A DNA stretch of 40,416 bases from Mycobacterium sp. 1423905.2 (lineage in GTDB: Bacteria; Actinomycetota; Actinomycetes; Mycobacteriales; Mycobacteriaceae). Of this stretch, positions 11,045 to 20,634 are shown one piece after another. Position numbers and translations under genes: made by a program. The notes under the pieces were generated by a model, which saw nothing but the letters and a program-made list of their open reading frames with translations, was not told where the DNA came from and did not search any database. The stretch's first letter is position 1. Every line of letters starts with the position of its first letter. Location: positions 1-40,416 of the forward strand of contig NZ_LZLE01000018.1 of NCBI RefSeq assembly GCF_001673155.1. Direction: 5' to 3'.

Positions 11045-13456
11045 TCATTTGCTCACCTCGATCTTGACAACAGCGCCGACGGTGACGCCGAGTTGGCGGT
11101 GCACCGCGGAACCCTCGGAGTTCAGCGGCAGCCACACGACCCGATCCGGCATGTCGGTGATGTTGAGCGGCAACGTGATCGAGCCACGAGACGTGCGAAC
11201 CGTGACGTCGTCGCCGTCGGCAGCGCCGATTTCGGCGGCCGTGTCGGCGGACAACCGCACTACCGGGTGGCGGGCGGTGCCGGCCAGATGTGGTTCGCCG
11301 TCTTGCAGGCGGCCCGCATCCAGCAGCATTCGCCATCCGCTCAACAGTGCCTGGCCGGCCTCGGGTTCGGCGACCGCGCCGGCGTCAACTTTCGGGCTGG
11401 CTGCGTGCTTGCCCTCCCAGACCCCCAACGTGGACAGTTCGGCGCGGGCCGCTTCGACGGTGGGCAGTCCCAGGTCGATGCCCATCTCGTCGGCCAACGT
11501 GTCGAGGACCCGGTGATCGGATTGACCGGCCTGCGCGATGGTTCCGCGTAGTGCCGGTTCGAACCCGCGGTAGCGGCCTTCCCAGTTGACGAATGCGCCG
11601 GCCTTTTGGGTGGTCGGCGCCACGGGCAGGACCACGTCGGCGCGTTCCGTGACGGCGCTGTGCCGCAGTTCCAGGCTCACCACGAATTCGGCGGCGTCCA
11701 GCGCGGCCAGCACCGCGTCGGGATCAGCGAAGTCGGCGGGTTCCACCCCGCCGACCAGCAGCGCGCCCAGTGTGCCCTCGGCCGCGGCGGCCAGTATGTC
11801 CCGGGCGTCTCGCCCAGCCGCCGAAGGCAGTTCGTCGACGTGCCAGGCCGCGCTGACCTGTGCGCGCGCGCTGTCGTCGGCGACGGGACGGCCGCCGGGC
11901 AACAGATTGGGCAGGGCGCCGGCTTCCAACGCGCCACGCTCGCCGGCGCGGCGGGGCACCCAGGCCAGCCGGGCCCCGGTGGCATCGGCCAGCCGGGCCG
12001 CGGCGGAAAGACCGCCGGGGACCGCAGCCAGCCGCTCGCCGACCATGATCACCGCTCCGGCGGTGCTCAGCAGATCACCGATCTCACCGGTGGCCAGTCC
12101 GTCCAGCGTCGACGGTTCGGCGCCGGGGGCCGTCTTGAGCAGTCGGCCGTTGATCTTGCTCAGCGCCCGGGTGGCGAACGGGGCGACTGCGTACACCGGG
12201 AGTGCACGCTTGCGGGCGGCCTTGCGCAACCGCAGGAACACGATGGGCGACTCTTCTTCGGGCTCGAACCCGACGAGCAGGACCACCGGCGCGGACTCCA
12301 GATCCGCGTAGCTCACGGTGACCGGACGACCGGCGATGCGGGCCGCCAGGAAGTCCGCCTCCTCCGCCGAGTGTGGGCGCGCCCGGAAGTCGATATCGTT
12401 GCTGTCCAACGCGATTCGGGCGAACTTGGCGTAGGCGTAGGCGTCTTCCCAGGTGGCCCGGCCACCGACCAGCACACCCGCGCGGCCGCGGGCGGCTTGC
12501 AGTCCCTGCGCCGCGGCGACCAGCGCATGTGCCCAGGACGCCGGTACCAACGAGCCGGTCGCATCCCGCACCAGCGGGGTGGTGAGCCGGTCAGGTTGGG
12601 TGGCGTAGGTGAACGCCCACCGGCCCTTGTCGCAGTTCCACTCCTCGTTGACTTCGGGGTCGTCACCGGCCAGCCGGCGCAACACTTTGCCGCGGCGGTG
12701 GTCGGTGCGCATCGAGCAACCCGAGGCGCAGTGTTCGCACACGCTGGGACTGGACACCAGGTCGAACGGGCGAGCCCGGAATCGGTAGGCCGTGCCGGTC
12801 AGCGCGCCCACCGGGCAGATCTGCACGGTGTTGCCGGAGAAGTAGGAGTCGAACGGTTCGTTGGCGTAGATCCCGACCTGCTGCAGCGCGCCGCGCTCCT
12901 GCATGTCGATGAACGGATCACCGGCGATCTGCTCGGAGAATCGCGTGCAGCGGGCGCACAGAATGCAGCGTTCCCGGTCCAGCAGGACCTGCGCGGAGAT
13001 GTTGATGGGCTTGGCGAAGGTCCGCTTGGGGTCGGTGTAGCGAGATTCCTCCCGGCCGTTGGACATTGCCTGGTTCTGCAACGGGCACTCACCGCCCTTG
13101 TCGCACATCGGGCAGTCCAGCGGATGGTTGATCAGCAGGAGCTCCATCACCCCGTGCTGGGCTCGGTCGGCAGCCTCCGAAGTCAGCTGAGTGCGCACCA
13201 CCATGTCGTCGGTGGCGACGGTGGTGCACGACGCCAAGGGCTTGCGTTGGCCCTCGACCTCCACCAGGCACTGCCGGCACGCTCCGACCGGTTCCAGCAA
13301 CGGGTGGTCACAGAACCGGGGAATCTGAATTCCCATCAGCTCGGCCGCGCGAATCACCAAAGTGCCCTTGGGCACGCTGATTTCGGCACCGTCGATGGTC
13401 AGGGTCACCATCTCCGGCTGAGCTACCCGATTCTCGGTGTCGGCTGTCTGGGTCAC
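11045..13456 (-). CDS. nuoG: NADH:quinone oxidoreductase subunit G
   Basis: NuoG is the large iron-sulfur subunit of the NADH-oxidising module. Its 803 residues begin with a 2Fe-2S ferredoxin domain (Cys49, 60, 63, 77). A His-Cys cluster follows at [19 protein letters not shown], then a second tetranuclear site at [10 protein letters not shown] with [14 protein letters not shown] marks the start of the molybdopterin-oxidoreductase-like domain and its additional N7-type cluster. The rest is a degenerate molybdopterin-type fold that binds no cofactor in complex I. The ATG overlaps the nuoF stop by 4 bp. Length matches the mycobacterial norm of about 800. Confidence 0.97.
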   Translation of the reverse strand: MTQTADTENRVAQPEMVTLTIDGAEISVPKGTLVIRAAELMGIQIPRFCDHPLLEPVGACRQCLVEVEGQRKPLASCTTVATDDMVVRTQLTSEAADRAQHGVMELLLINHPLDCPMCDKGGECPLQNQAMSNGREESRYTDPKRTFAKPINISAQVLLDRERCILCARCTRFSEQIAGDPFIDMQERGALQQVGIYANEPFDSYFSGNTVQICPVGALTGTAYRFRARPFDLVSSPSVCEHCASGCSMRTDHRRGKVLRRLAGDDPEVNEEWNCDKGRWAFTYATQPDRLTTPLVRDATGSLVPASWAHALVAAAQGLQAARGRAGVLVGGRATWEDAYAYAKFARIALDSNDIDFRARPHSAEEADFLAARIAGRPVTVSYADLESAPVVLLVGFEPEEESPIVFLRLRKAARKRALPVYAVAPFATRALSKINGRLLKTAPGAEPSTLDGLATGEIGDLLSTAGAVIMVGERLAAVPGGLSAAARLADATGARLAWVPRRAGERGALEAGALPNLLPGGRPVADDSARAQVSAAWHVDELPSAAGRDARDILAAAAEGTLGALLVGGVEPADFADPDAVLAALDAAEFVVSLELRHSAVTERADVVLPVAPTTQKAGAFVNWEGRYRGFEPALRGTIAQAGQSDHRVLDTLADEMGIDLGLPTVEAARAELSTLGVWEGKHAASPKVDAGAVAEPEAGQALLSGWRMLLDAGRLQDGEPHLAGTARHPVVRLSADTAAEIGAADGDDVTVRTSRGSITLPLNITDMPDRVVWLPLNSEGSAVHRQLGVTVGAVVKIEVSK

Positions 13457-14784
13457 GCATTCACTCCGTCCAACGAAAGCATGGAATCGCGCGGGTCGAA
13501 CGGGCAGCCGCCTCGTTCCACGTGGGCGAGGTACTCGTCGCGGAAGTACTTCAGCGACGACATCACCGGGCTGGCGGCTCCATCTCCCAACGCGCAGAAG
13601 GACTTTCCGAGAATCGCGTCGGAGATGTCCATCAGCTTGTCCAGGTCCTCACGGGTACCCTTGCCGGTTTCCAGCCGCTCATAGATCTTGTCCAGCCAGA
13701 ACGTGCCTTCTCGGCAGGGCGTGCATTTCCCGCACGATTCGTGCATGTAGAACTGGGTCCAGCGGCGCACCGCGCGCACCACACAGGTGGTCTCGTCGAA
13801 AATCTCGAGCGCCTTGGTGCCCAGCATCGAGCCGACCCCGCCCACGCCCTCATAGTCCAGCGGCACGTCGAGGTGCTCATCGGTGAGCAGCGGAGTGGAG
13901 GAGCCGCCGGGTGTCCAGAATTTCAGCCGGTGACCGGCGCGTACTCCGCCGGCGTAGTCGAGCAGTTCACGCAACGTGATGCCCAGCGGTGCCTCGTACT
14001 GGCCGGGCCGGGTGACATGCCCGGACAACGAATAGAGCGTAAAGCCAGGCGATTTCTCGCTCCCCATGGAACGGAACCAGTCGACACCGTTGCGGATGAT
14101 CGGGGGGACGCTCGCGATCGTTTCGACGTTGTTGATCACCGTCGGGCAGCCGTAGAGTCCGGCGACGGCGGGGAAGGGTGGGCGCAGCCGCGGCTGGCCG
14201 CGACGGCCTTCCAGCGAGTCGAGCAAGGCGGTTTCCTCGCCACAGATGTATGCGCCGGCGCCCGCGTGCACCACCAATTCCAGGTCGAAGCCCGAATCGT
14301 TGATGTTGCGCCCGAGATATCCGGCGGCGTAGGCCTCGGCGACGGCGTTCTGCAGTCGGCGCAGCACCGGCAGCACCTCACCGCGCACATAGATGAACGC
14401 GTGACTGGCCCGGATCGCGTAGGAGGCGATGATGACGCCTTCGATCAGCAGGTGCGGGGTCGCCAACATCAGCGGAATGTCTTTACACGTACCGGGTTCG
14501 GACTCGTCGGCGTTGACCACCAGGTAGTGCGGCTTGGCTGCCGGGCCGCTGTCACCTTGCGGGATGAACGACCACTTGGTGCCCGTGGAGAATCCCGCGC
14601 CGCCCCGGCCACGCAGCCCGGAGTCCTTGACCGCGGCGATGACGTCATCGGGCTCCATGGCCAGTGCCTTCTGCAAACCCTGGTAGCCGCCGTGGCGTTG
14701 ATAGGTGGCGAGCGTCCAGGATTCTGGGTCATCCCAGTAGCTGGTGATCACCGGTGTGAGCGGCGTTGCGGGAGAGGCGGTCAT
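13453..14784 (-). CDS. nuoF: NADH:quinone oxidoreductase subunit F (FMN, NADH binding)
   Basis: NuoF binds NADH and FMN and holds cluster N3; it is the electron entry point of complex I. The 443 residues from ATG 14784 contain the glycine-rich FMN/NADH loop [11 protein letters not shown] at residues 58-68, [19 protein letters not shown] near 175-193, and cluster cysteines Cys351, 354, 357 ([12 protein letters not shown]) plus Cys397. The start overlaps the nuoE stop in an ATGA. An upstream in-frame ATG at 14937 lies within nuoE and encodes an Arg/Gly-rich non-conserved extension. Function is secure. Confidence 0.97.
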   Translation of the reverse strand: MTASPATPLTPVITSYWDDPESWTLATYQRHGGYQGLQKALAMEPDDVIAAVKDSGLRGRGGAGFSTGTKWSFIPQGDSGPAAKPHYLVVNADESEPGTCKDIPLMLATPHLLIEGVIIASYAIRASHAFIYVRGEVLPVLRRLQNAVAEAYAAGYLGRNINDSGFDLELVVHAGAGAYICGEETALLDSLEGRRGQPRLRPPFPAVAGLYGCPTVINNVETIASVPPIIRNGVDWFRSMGSEKSPGFTLYSLSGHVTRPGQYEAPLGITLRELLDYAGGVRAGHRLKFWTPGGSSTPLLTDEHLDVPLDYEGVGGVGSMLGTKALEIFDETTCVVRAVRRWTQFYMHESCGKCTPCREGTFWLDKIYERLETGKGTREDLDKLMDISDAILGKSFCALGDGAASPVMSSLKYFRDEYLAHVERGGCPFDPRDSMLSLDGVNA

Positions 14785-15551
14785 CGCTGGTCCTCCGGTG
14801 CCGGCGGCGCCTGCATGCCGTTCTCCTGGGCTACCCGCAACCCGGCCAAGGTCGCCGCGCCCGGACCGCCTTGTCCCTCGTCGGGACGCTCGTCGGGCAG
14901 CCCGGCCAGGATGCGCGACGTTTCCCGGAACCCGCACAGCGGAGCGCCGCGAGTGGGCGCCTTCGGTGTGCCGGACCGCAGCGAGTCGACGAGTTCACGC
15001 GCCGAATCAGGTGTTTGGTTGTCGAAGAACTCCCAGTTGACCATCACCACGGGCGCGTAATCGCATGCCGCGTTGCACTCGATGTGCTGCAGGGTGACCG
15101 AGCCGTCTTCGGTGGTTTCGTCGTTGCCGATGCCGAGGTGGTCTTTGATGGAGTCGAAGATCGCGTCGCCGCCCATCACCGCGCATAGCGTGTTGGTGCA
15201 CACCCCGACCAGGTAGTTACCGGTCGGCCCGCGCCGGTACATGGTGTAGAAACTGGCCACCGCGGACACCTCGGCGCCGGTCAGACCCAGTTGCTCGCCG
15301 CAGAATTCGAGTCCCGCGGGGGTCAGGTAAGAATCTTCGGCCTGCACCAGGTGCAGCAACGGCAGCAGCGCCGAACGCTTGTTGGGGTAGCGGCCGATGA
15401 TGTCCTTGGCATCGACCTCCAGCCGCGCCCGCACCTCGGGTGAATAGGACTGCGGCGCACCGTCGACCACGAACTGGTTGGGTTCGTCCGATGGGGGACC
15501 GAGTCGCAGGAAAACCCGCTCGCCGCTGCCGCTTACATTGGGTTCACTCAT
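14781..15551 (-). CDS. nuoE: NADH:quinone oxidoreductase subunit E (2Fe-2S)
   Basis: NuoE is the thioredoxin-fold subunit that carries the off-path 2Fe-2S cluster N1a beside NuoF. It has 256 residues from ATG 15551, with ligands Cys118 and Cys123 (CTNTLC) and Cys159 and Cys163 (CNAAC). It is longer than enterobacterial NuoE because of a C-terminal Pro/Gly-rich tail of about 50 residues, as in other mycobacteria. The start overlaps the nuoD stop by 4 bp. The in-frame ATG at 15626 inside nuoD is rejected. Confidence 0.96.
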   Translation of the reverse strand: MSEPNVSGSGERVFLRLGPPSDEPNQFVVDGAPQSYSPEVRARLEVDAKDIIGRYPNKRSALLPLLHLVQAEDSYLTPAGLEFCGEQLGLTGAEVSAVASFYTMYRRGPTGNYLVGVCTNTLCAVMGGDAIFDSIKDHLGIGNDETTEDGSVTLQHIECNAACDYAPVVMVNWEFFDNQTPDSARELVDSLRSGTPKAPTRGAPLCGFRETSRILAGLPDERPDEGQGGPGAATLAGLRVAQENGMQAPPAPEDQR

Positions 15552-16846
15552 CGGTCGACCCCACCCATGACCGGATCGATGCTGGCGACCGCGGTGATCA
15601 GATCGGCAACCATACCGCCCTCGCACATGGCGGCGACCGACTGCAGATTGGTGAACGAGGGGTCGCGGTAATGAACCCGGTAGGGCCGGGTTCCCCCGTC
15701 GCTGACCATGTGCACACCGAGTTCCCCGCGGGGTGATTCGACCGCCACGTACACCTGGCCCGCGGGAACGCGGATGCCTTCGGTGACCAACTTGAAGTGG
15801 TGAATCAACGCTTCCATCGAACTGCCCATGATCTTCGCGATGTGCTCGGGTGAGTTACCCATGCCGTCGGCGCCCACCTTGAGGTCGGCCGGCCACGCGA
15901 TCTTGCGGTCTTCCACCATCACCGGGCCGGGCCGCAACTTGTCCAGACACTGCTCGACGATCTTCACCGACTCCCACATTTCCTTGACGCGAATGATGTA
16001 GCGCCCGTAAGCATCACAGGTGTCGGCGGTGATCACGTCGAATTCATAATTTTCGTATCCGCAGTAGGGTTCGCTCTTGCGCAGGTCGTGCGGCAGCCCG
16101 GTGGAGCGCAGGATCGGACCGGTGATGCCCAGGGCCATGCACCCGGCCAGGTCCAGGTAGCCGACGTCCTGGGTGCGGGCCTTCCAGATCGCGTTCTCGT
16201 TGAGCAGTTCGCCCATCTCACGCAACGGTTTCCGCAGTTCCTTGAGGGCCTCACCGATCGTGGTGACCGCGTCGGGCGGAAGGTCCTGGGCCAGGCCTCC
16301 GGGCCGGATGTAGGCGTGGTTCATCCGCAACCCGGAGATCGCCTCGAAGATGTTGAGGATGATCTCGCGGGCCCGGAAGCCGATGAACATCGCTGTCATC
16401 GCGCCCAGTTCCATGCCGCCGGTCGCCAACGCGACCAAATGCGAGGAGATGCGGTTCAATTCCATCAGCATGACCCGGATGACATTGACCCGCTCCGGAA
16501 TTTCGTCGGTGATACCGAGCAGCTTTTCCACACCCAGGCAGTACGCCGCCTCGTTGAAGAACGGAGAAAGGTAGTCCATCCGGGTGACGAAGGTGACGCC
16601 CTGGGTCCAATAGCGGTACTCGAGGTTCTTCTCGATCCCGGTGTGCAAGTAGCCGATTCCGCAGCGGACCTCGGTGACCGTCTCGCCTTCGATCTCCAGG
16701 ATCAGCCGCAACACCCCATGCGTGGACGGATGCTGGGGACCCATGTTGACCACGATGCGTTCACCGGGGTCCGCGCTGCGAGCGGCGTCGATGATCTTGT
16801 CCCAGTCCTGACCGCCGGCGACCAGGACAGTTTCGGTGTCGGTCAT
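15548..16846 (-). CDS. nuoD: NADH:quinone oxidoreductase subunit D
   Basis: NuoD, related to the 49-kDa subunit and to hydrogenase large subunits, forms the quinone pocket together with NuoB. The 432 residues include the quinone-site loop [15 protein letters not shown] near residues 34-48, [14 protein letters not shown], and the C-terminal [11 protein letters not shown] common to the family. NuoC and NuoD are separate genes here, not fused as in E. coli. The ATG at 16846 lies 19 bp after the nuoC stop. Apart from the short N-terminus, the sequence is very close to M. tuberculosis NuoD as I recall it. Confidence 0.97.
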   Translation of the reverse strand: MTDTETVLVAGGQDWDKIIDAARSADPGERIVVNMGPQHPSTHGVLRLILEIEGETVTEVRCGIGYLHTGIEKNLEYRYWTQGVTFVTRMDYLSPFFNEAAYCLGVEKLLGITDEIPERVNVIRVMLMELNRISSHLVALATGGMELGAMTAMFIGFRAREIILNIFEAISGLRMNHAYIRPGGLAQDLPPDAVTTIGEALKELRKPLREMGELLNENAIWKARTQDVGYLDLAGCMALGITGPILRSTGLPHDLRKSEPYCGYENYEFDVITADTCDAYGRYIIRVKEMWESVKIVEQCLDKLRPGPVMVEDRKIAWPADLKVGADGMGNSPEHIAKIMGSSMEALIHHFKLVTEGIRVPAGQVYVAVESPRGELGVHMVSDGGTRPYRVHYRDPSFTNLQSVAAMCEGGMVADLITAVASIDPVMGGVDR

Positions 16847-16865
16847 AGTGTCTCGATCTCAATCA

Positions 16866-17594
16866 TCAGTTGTAACCGCGCCGTTCGTCGGGCGGAGGTA
16901 TCTGCGCACCCTTGTATTCGACCGGGATGCCGCCCAGCGGATAGTCCTTGCGCTGCGGGTGTCCGTGCCAGTCGTCGGGCATCTCGATCCGGGTGAGTGA
17001 GGGATGCTCGTCGAAGATGATCCCGAAGAAGTCGTAGGTTTCCCGCTCGTGCCAGTCATTGGTCGGATAGACCTTGAACAGCGACGGAATGTGCGGATCA
17101 CTGTCCGGGGCAGACACTTCCAGACGCAAACGACGATTATGCGTGATCGACTTGAGTGGGTAGACGGCGTGCAACTCCCGGCCCGTCTCGTTCGGGAAGT
17201 GCACGCCGCTGACCCCGAGGCAGAGCTCGAAGCGCAATTTCGGTTCGTCGCGCAGACGCTGGGCGACCTGCGGCAGCATTTCCCGGCGCACGTGCAGCGT
17301 CAGCTCGTTGCGGTAGACCACGACTTTCTCTATCGCGTCACCGAAGTCGATGCCCTCGCCTTGCAGTGCCTCGGCCAGCTGGTCGGCGACGTCGTCGAAG
17401 TAGCTGCCGTAGGGGCGGGGGCTGCTACCGGGCAACGCGACCTCGCGTACCAGGCGTCCGTATCCCGAGGTGTCACCGGTACCGGAGACCCCGAACATGC
17501 CGCGGCGCACGTTGATGACTTCGCCGCCATCCGTGGGAGGCTCCGCACCGGGAGTGAGGGTGGCTCCCTGCGGGTCGTGATCCGGCGAGCTCAT
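16866..17594 (-). CDS. nuoC: NADH:quinone oxidoreductase subunit C
   Basis: NuoC (30-kDa subunit) is a structural part of the quinone-reducing module and has no cofactor. It has 242 residues with a low-complexity N-terminus of about 30 residues, then the conserved domain. The family signature is [19 protein letters not shown], followed by [20 protein letters not shown] near residues 183-223. The ATG at 17594 overlaps the nuoB stop by 4 bp. It is unfused to nuoD. Confidence 0.96.
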   Translation of the reverse strand: MSSPDHDPQGATLTPGAEPPTDGGEVINVRRGMFGVSGTGDTSGYGRLVREVALPGSSPRPYGSYFDDVADQLAEALQGEGIDFGDAIEKVVVYRNELTLHVRREMLPQVAQRLRDEPKLRFELCLGVSGVHFPNETGRELHAVYPLKSITHNRRLRLEVSAPDSDPHIPSLFKVYPTNDWHERETYDFFGIIFDEHPSLTRIEMPDDWHGHPQRKDYPLGGIPVEYKGAQIPPPDERRGYN

Positions 17595-18145
17595 CGCAGC
17601 AGCCCGTGCATCTCGATGGTGGGACGCGCGGCCAACGCCGCTTGTTCGGCTTCGGCGATGGCCTTCTCACGGTTGACGCCCAGCGGCATTTCCTGAATTT
17701 TCTCGTGCAGCTTCAAGATTGCGTACAGCAGCATCTCCGGACGGGGCGGGCAGCCGGGCAGGTAGATGTCGACCGGCACAACATGGTCCACGCCCTGCAC
17801 GATCGCGTAGTTGTTGAACATTCCCCCCGACGATGCGCAGACACCCATGGCGAGAACCCATTTCGGCTCCGCCATCTGGTCGTAGATCTGCCGCAACACC
17901 GGCGCCATCTTCTGACTGACCCGGCCTGCGACGATCATCAAGTCCGCTTGGCGCGGTGTCGCGGAGAACCGTTCCATGCCGAACCGGGCGATATCGAACC
18001 GGGGCCCGGCGGTCGCCATCATTTCGATGGCGCAGCAGGCCAGGCCGAACGTCGCGGGCCACAGCGAGTTCTTGCGGACGTAGCCGGCCACCTTCTCCAC
18101 GGTGGACAGCAAGATGCCGCCCGGCAACTGTTCTTCGAGTCCCAC
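17591..18145 (-). CDS. nuoB: NADH:quinone oxidoreductase subunit B (cluster N2)
   Basis: NuoB carries N2, the terminal 4Fe-4S cluster that reduces quinone. The 184 residues hold the ligand set Cys37-Cys38 (the tandem pair), Cys103 and Cys132 (LPGCPPRPE). The start codon is GTG at 18145, with GAGGT about 5 nt upstream (18149-18153), 8 bp after the nuoA stop. It is the second gene of the operon. Function is secure. Confidence 0.97.
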   Translation of the reverse strand: MGLEEQLPGGILLSTVEKVAGYVRKNSLWPATFGLACCAIEMMATAGPRFDIARFGMERFSATPRQADLMIVAGRVSQKMAPVLRQIYDQMAEPKWVLAMGVCASSGGMFNNYAIVQGVDHVVPVDIYLPGCPPRPEMLLYAILKLHEKIQEMPLGVNREKAIAEAEQAALAARPTIEMHGLLR

Positions 18146-18153
18146 GTTTTACC

Positions 18154-18537
18154 TCAATCCCACGTCAGGCCGCCGCGGCGCCACACATAGGCGTAAGCCA
18201 CGAAAACCGTCAGCATGAACACCACCATCTCGACGAGCGCGAACGTCCCCAGTGCGTCGTAACTGACCGCCCATGGATAGAGGAACACAATTTCGATGTC
18301 GAAGACGATGAACAACATTGCGGTCAGGTAATACTTCACCGGGAACCGCTGTCCGCTGGCCGGTTGCGGGCCGTTCGCCGACGCCGAGGTATCGGTGGGT
18401 TCGATTCCGCATTCGTAGGCGGCCAGCTTCGATCGGTTGAAGCGGGAAGGGCCGACCAGGCTGGCGATCACGACCGAGACCACGGCGAAGACCGCAGCAA
18501 TGGCCCCCAGCACCAAGATGGGTATGTAGACGTTCAA
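18154..18537 (-). CDS. nuoA: NADH:quinone oxidoreductase subunit A (TTG start)
   Basis: NuoA is the first subunit of the operon, with three membrane segments next to the quinone cavity. I place the start at TTG 18537, preceded by GGAG about 4 nt upstream. This gives 127 residues beginning MNVYIPILVL, which matches the N-terminus I know for M. tuberculosis NuoA. Conserved residues are Glu42 (YECGIEP), Asp80 and Glu82 (FIVFDIEIVFLYPWAV), and the C-terminus is YVWRRGGLTWD. The frame is open further upstream to ATG 18651 or 18675, but that extension is Pro/Ser/Thr-rich, non-hydrophobic, and contains two strong inverted repeats that look like leader RNA structure. Confidence 0.93.
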   Translation of the reverse strand: MNVYIPILVLGAIAAVFAVVSVVIASLVGPSRFNRSKLAAYECGIEPTDTSASANGPQPASGQRFPVKYYLTAMLFIVFDIEIVFLYPWAVSYDALGTFALVEMVVFMLTVFVAYAYVWRRGGLTWD

Positions 18538-18564
18538 CTTGCTCCATGATCCGTCGTACGGGCT

Positions 18565-18586
18565 GCCGCCCAGACGGCTGGGCGGC
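18565..18586 (-). repeat. Perfect 9-bp inverted repeat in the nuo leader
   Basis: GCCGCCCAG (18565-18573) and CTGGGCGGC (18578-18586) flank the 4-nt loop ACGG. In nuo mRNA this would be a very stable GC-rich hairpin whose base lies about 27 nt before the nuoA TTG start. No U-tract follows, so it is not a canonical terminator. It could shield or expose the start region, stabilise the mRNA 5' end, or be coincidental in a GC-rich leader. Confidence 0.6.
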
Positions 18587-18607
18587 GGCCAGGCGGTAAC
18601 CGGGCTG

Positions 18608-18638
18608 CTGTGACGCACCGGGCTGGTGGTCGTCACAG
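18608..18638 (-). repeat. Second inverted repeat in the nuo leader, 12 paired bases with a 2-nt bulge
   Basis: CTGTGACG (18608-18615) is complementary to CGTCACAG (18631-18638). The pairing continues inward as CACC (18616-18619) with GGTG (18625-18628) around the loop GGGCT, with GT bulged at 18629-18630. It lies 71-101 bp upstream of the nuoA start. It can be read either as an mRNA hairpin or as a protein-binding palindrome upstream of nuo. Confidence 0.6.
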
Positions 18639-18906
18639 TGATATTCAACATAGTCGCGCGACGACTGGAGCACATGCCCGGGGTACAGGCTCATAGACAC
18701 ATCGCTGGTTTGCGGGTGGCTGCACGCGCCGGTGGTCCCGCTCTGGCGGCAAACCCGGAGGTAGGGGGCGCTGATCGCCATTCCAGCCTGATCCTGTGAA
18801 TAAGCCGCGAACCGGCCAAAAAGAGGAGCAGTTGTTGCTAGTGTTTTGACGCACCGGGTAGTCGCAGAGCTTCCGCAAGGTCAGCGCTGACGCAGACAGC
18901 CGATCT

Positions 18907-18913
18907 GGGAGGG
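18907..18913 (+). promoter_or_regulatory. Ribosome binding site of the PPE gene
   Basis: GGGAGGG lies 9 nt before the GTG at 18923. It fixes that GTG as the start, so the protein begins with the standard PPE N-terminus. Confidence 0.7.
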
Positions 18914-18922
18914 ACCAAAGCC

Positions 18923-20203
18923 GTGAGTTTCTTTACGCTGCCGCCGGAGATCAACTCCTTGCGCATGTTCATCGGCGCTGGTACAGCGCCGATGCTGGAG
19001 GCCGCGGCCGCTTGGCAGAGTCTGGCTGCCGAGTTGGCCAGCGCGGCGGAGTCGTTCGCTTCGGTGACCGCGGGGTTGGCCGGGCAGGCCTGGCAAGGGA
19101 CGGCGGCAGCGGCGATGGCCGCCGCGGCGGCGCCCTATGCGGCCTGGCTGAGCGCGGCGGCAGCGCAGTCCGCCGGGGCCGCTCAACAAGCCAACGCGGT
19201 GACAAGCATGTTCGAGGCGGCGCGGGCGGCCATCATTCACCCGCTCGAGGTGGAGGCCAACCGCAACTCGTTCGTCCAACTGGTCATGTCGAACATTTTT
19301 GGCCAGAACGCGCCGCTGATCGCGCTGGCCGAAAGTCTTTACGAGCAGATGTGGGCCGCGGACGTGGCGGCCATGGCCAGCTACTACTCCGGCGCGTCCG
19401 CCGTCGCGGCGCAGATCGCGCCCTGGTCGAGCGTGCTGCAGACGCTGCCCGCGATCGGTTCGGGAATCGGCGGCGCGATCTCGGCCGCCAACGGCGCCGC
19501 TGGTGGCGCCGGTGGTGCCGGTGGTTCTGGCGGCGGCCCCGACGGCGCAGCCGCCCCGGCACCCGCCCAGGCCGACCACAATGCGGCCGCCGCAGGCGGC
19601 GGCGGTGGCGGCGCCGACTCTGCTGGTGCGGTGCCGGTGGCCAACGTCGGCGGCTACGACACCGGCAACGCCGGCGCGACATTGCTCCAGGGCGGCCCGA
19701 GCGCAGGCGACGCGAGTGCGATCGGCCCGACCACGCCGCCAAGCACCTTTGCCAACACCGGCGCGGGGGGCGGCCCGGGCGGTATCAGCGGCTTCCCGCT
19801 GCCGATTCCGATGACTGGCGCCAACAGCGGCCGTGCCGGTTTCGCCAGCGATCTGATCGCGCCGAAGGACACCGCACCGACCGGAGCGTCGGCCAAGGTG
19901 CCCGAACCGCAGGCCGCGCCTCCGGTGGAAGCCGAGGAAGCAGCGCCACGCATGGCGGTGCTGCCCAACGCCGATCCCGACATCGCAGCGAAGGCGGCCC
20001 CCGGCGTGGCACCCCAAGCGGCGCCGACGACCGCTTCCGGAATTCCCGAGTCCCCGCTGCGGGCCGGAGTTCCGGTCCCGGGCACGGCCGACGATGAACA
20101 AGCCGCCGAAAAGCCACTCACCCTGCGGCCGGAAGCGACCGGGGAATTGCGGCCTCAGGTGGTGCAGGAAGAGGAGCCGCAGATCCAGGTGCGCGGCGCC
20201 TGA
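18923..20203 (+). CDS. PPE family protein
   Basis: The protein has 426 residues from GTG 18923, starting [20 protein letters not shown] with Pro7-Pro8-Glu9, the defining PPE motif. The WxG-type turn W57-Q58-G59 (GQAWQGT) is in the usual place. The first 180 residues are the helical PPE domain that normally pairs with a PE protein for export by an ESX (type VII) system. The remainder is low-complexity Gly/Ala then Pro/Ala/Glu-rich sequence, ending in [12 protein letters not shown]. No PE partner gene is adjacent. Position between nuoA and the receiver gene matches PPE52 (Rv3144c) of M. tuberculosis, about 409 residues. It converges on the receiver gene with only 10 bp between stops. Confidence 0.93.
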   Translation: MSFFTLPPEINSLRMFIGAGTAPMLEAAAAWQSLAAELASAAESFASVTAGLAGQAWQGTAAAAMAAAAAPYAAWLSAAAAQSAGAAQQANAVTSMFEAARAAIIHPLEVEANRNSFVQLVMSNIFGQNAPLIALAESLYEQMWAADVAAMASYYSGASAVAAQIAPWSSVLQTLPAIGSGIGGAISAANGAAGGAGGAGGSGGGPDGAAAPAPAQADHNAAAAGGGGGGADSAGAVPVANVGGYDTGNAGATLLQGGPSAGDASAIGPTTPPSTFANTGAGGGPGGISGFPLPIPMTGANSGRAGFASDLIAPKDTAPTGASAKVPEPQAAPPVEAEEAAPRMAVLPNADPDIAAKAAPGVAPQAAPTTASGIPESPLRAGVPVPGTADDEQAAEKPLTLRPEATGELRPQVVQEEEPQIQVRGA

Positions 20204-20213
20204 CGGCTACTCG

Positions 20214-20624
20214 CTACAGCGCGGGCGCCCGAAGCAGGTCCAGCACTGTCCGGCCCAGCACGATGGGGTCGAGGGGATGCGGCACCGCCGCCTCGGCGCG
20301 TGACCAGCTGGCCAACCAGGCGTCGTCCGGACGGCCGGTGAGCACCAGAATCGGTGGGCAGTCCGTCAACTCGTCCTTGAGCTGTTTGGCGATCCCCATG
20401 CCTCCGGTCGGCGACGCTTCTCCGTCCAGGATGGCCAAGTCGATGCCACCTTCGTCCATCGTCTGGATCACCATCGGTCCGGTTGCCACTTCCACGTAGC
20501 TCAACTCGGGCAGGTCGGGATGCAGCTGCTTGCCCAAAGCCCGCATCACTTCTTCGCGAGTCTGAACGTTGTCGCTGTAGACCAGGATTCGCAGGTGGTC
20601 GGAGTTGGCGCTGGAATCGGGCAC
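20214..20624 (-). CDS. Atypical response-regulator receiver-domain protein
   Basis: This is a stand-alone receiver (CheY-like) of 136 residues from GTG 20624. An ATG at 20663 would add 13 residues and overlap the preceding gene. The putative phosphoacceptor is Asp67 in AILDGEA and the switch Thr is Thr96 in LVLTGRPDD. Only one acidic residue, Asp18 (YSDN), is seen where an acidic pair is usual, and the position of the invariant lysine is His116 (VPHPLDP). No output domain follows. It therefore may be phosphorylated poorly or work without phosphorylation. It is the likely counterpart of Rv3143, and it is the last gene of the long leftward operon, 10 bp after the YceI-like gene. Confidence 0.8.
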   Translation of the reverse strand: MPDSSANSDHLRILVYSDNVQTREEVMRALGKQLHPDLPELSYVEVATGPMVIQTMDEGGIDLAILDGEASPTGGMGIAKQLKDELTDCPPILVLTGRPDDAWLASWSRAEAAVPHPLDPIVLGRTVLDLLRAPAL

Positions 20625-20634
20625 GGTGCAGATG

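Larger units (their letters stand above)
18538..18922. other. Divergent intergenic region between nuoA and the PPE gene
   Basis: These 385 bp lie between the divergent nuoA and PPE starts. They should hold both promoters and the nuo leader. Two inverted repeats (listed separately) lie within about 100 bp of nuoA. On the PPE side, TTGACG at 18846-18851 is a possible -35 element, but no convincing -10 hexamer follows at the right distance. I see no gene on either strand. Confidence 0.6.

Noticed and set aside
11606..13684. 692-codon open frame on the plus strand
   Set aside because: It is antisense to nuoG, whose iron-sulfur motifs are unmistakable. Its translation is Gly/Arg/Gln-rich with no domain; such frames are common opposite high-GC genes.
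13522..15060. 512-codon open frame on the plus strand
   Set aside because: Antisense to nuoF and nuoE; no conserved motif and no ribosome binding site.
18538..18675. N-terminal extension of NuoA to ATG 18651 or 18675
   Set aside because: The extension is polar and Pro/Ser-rich and includes strong inverted repeats, while TTG 18537 has a ribosome binding site and gives the family's normal N-terminus. Kept as an alternative only.
19495..19620. Gly/Ala-coding repeats that could be taken for a tandem repeat array
   Set aside because: They are imperfect codon-level repeats within the PPE C-terminal region and have no independent structure or spacing like CRISPR or VNTR units.
18881..20101. 406-codon open frame on the minus strand
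   Set aside because: Antisense to the PPE gene; the Arg/Gly-rich repeats only mirror the Ala/Gly repeats of the PPE tail.
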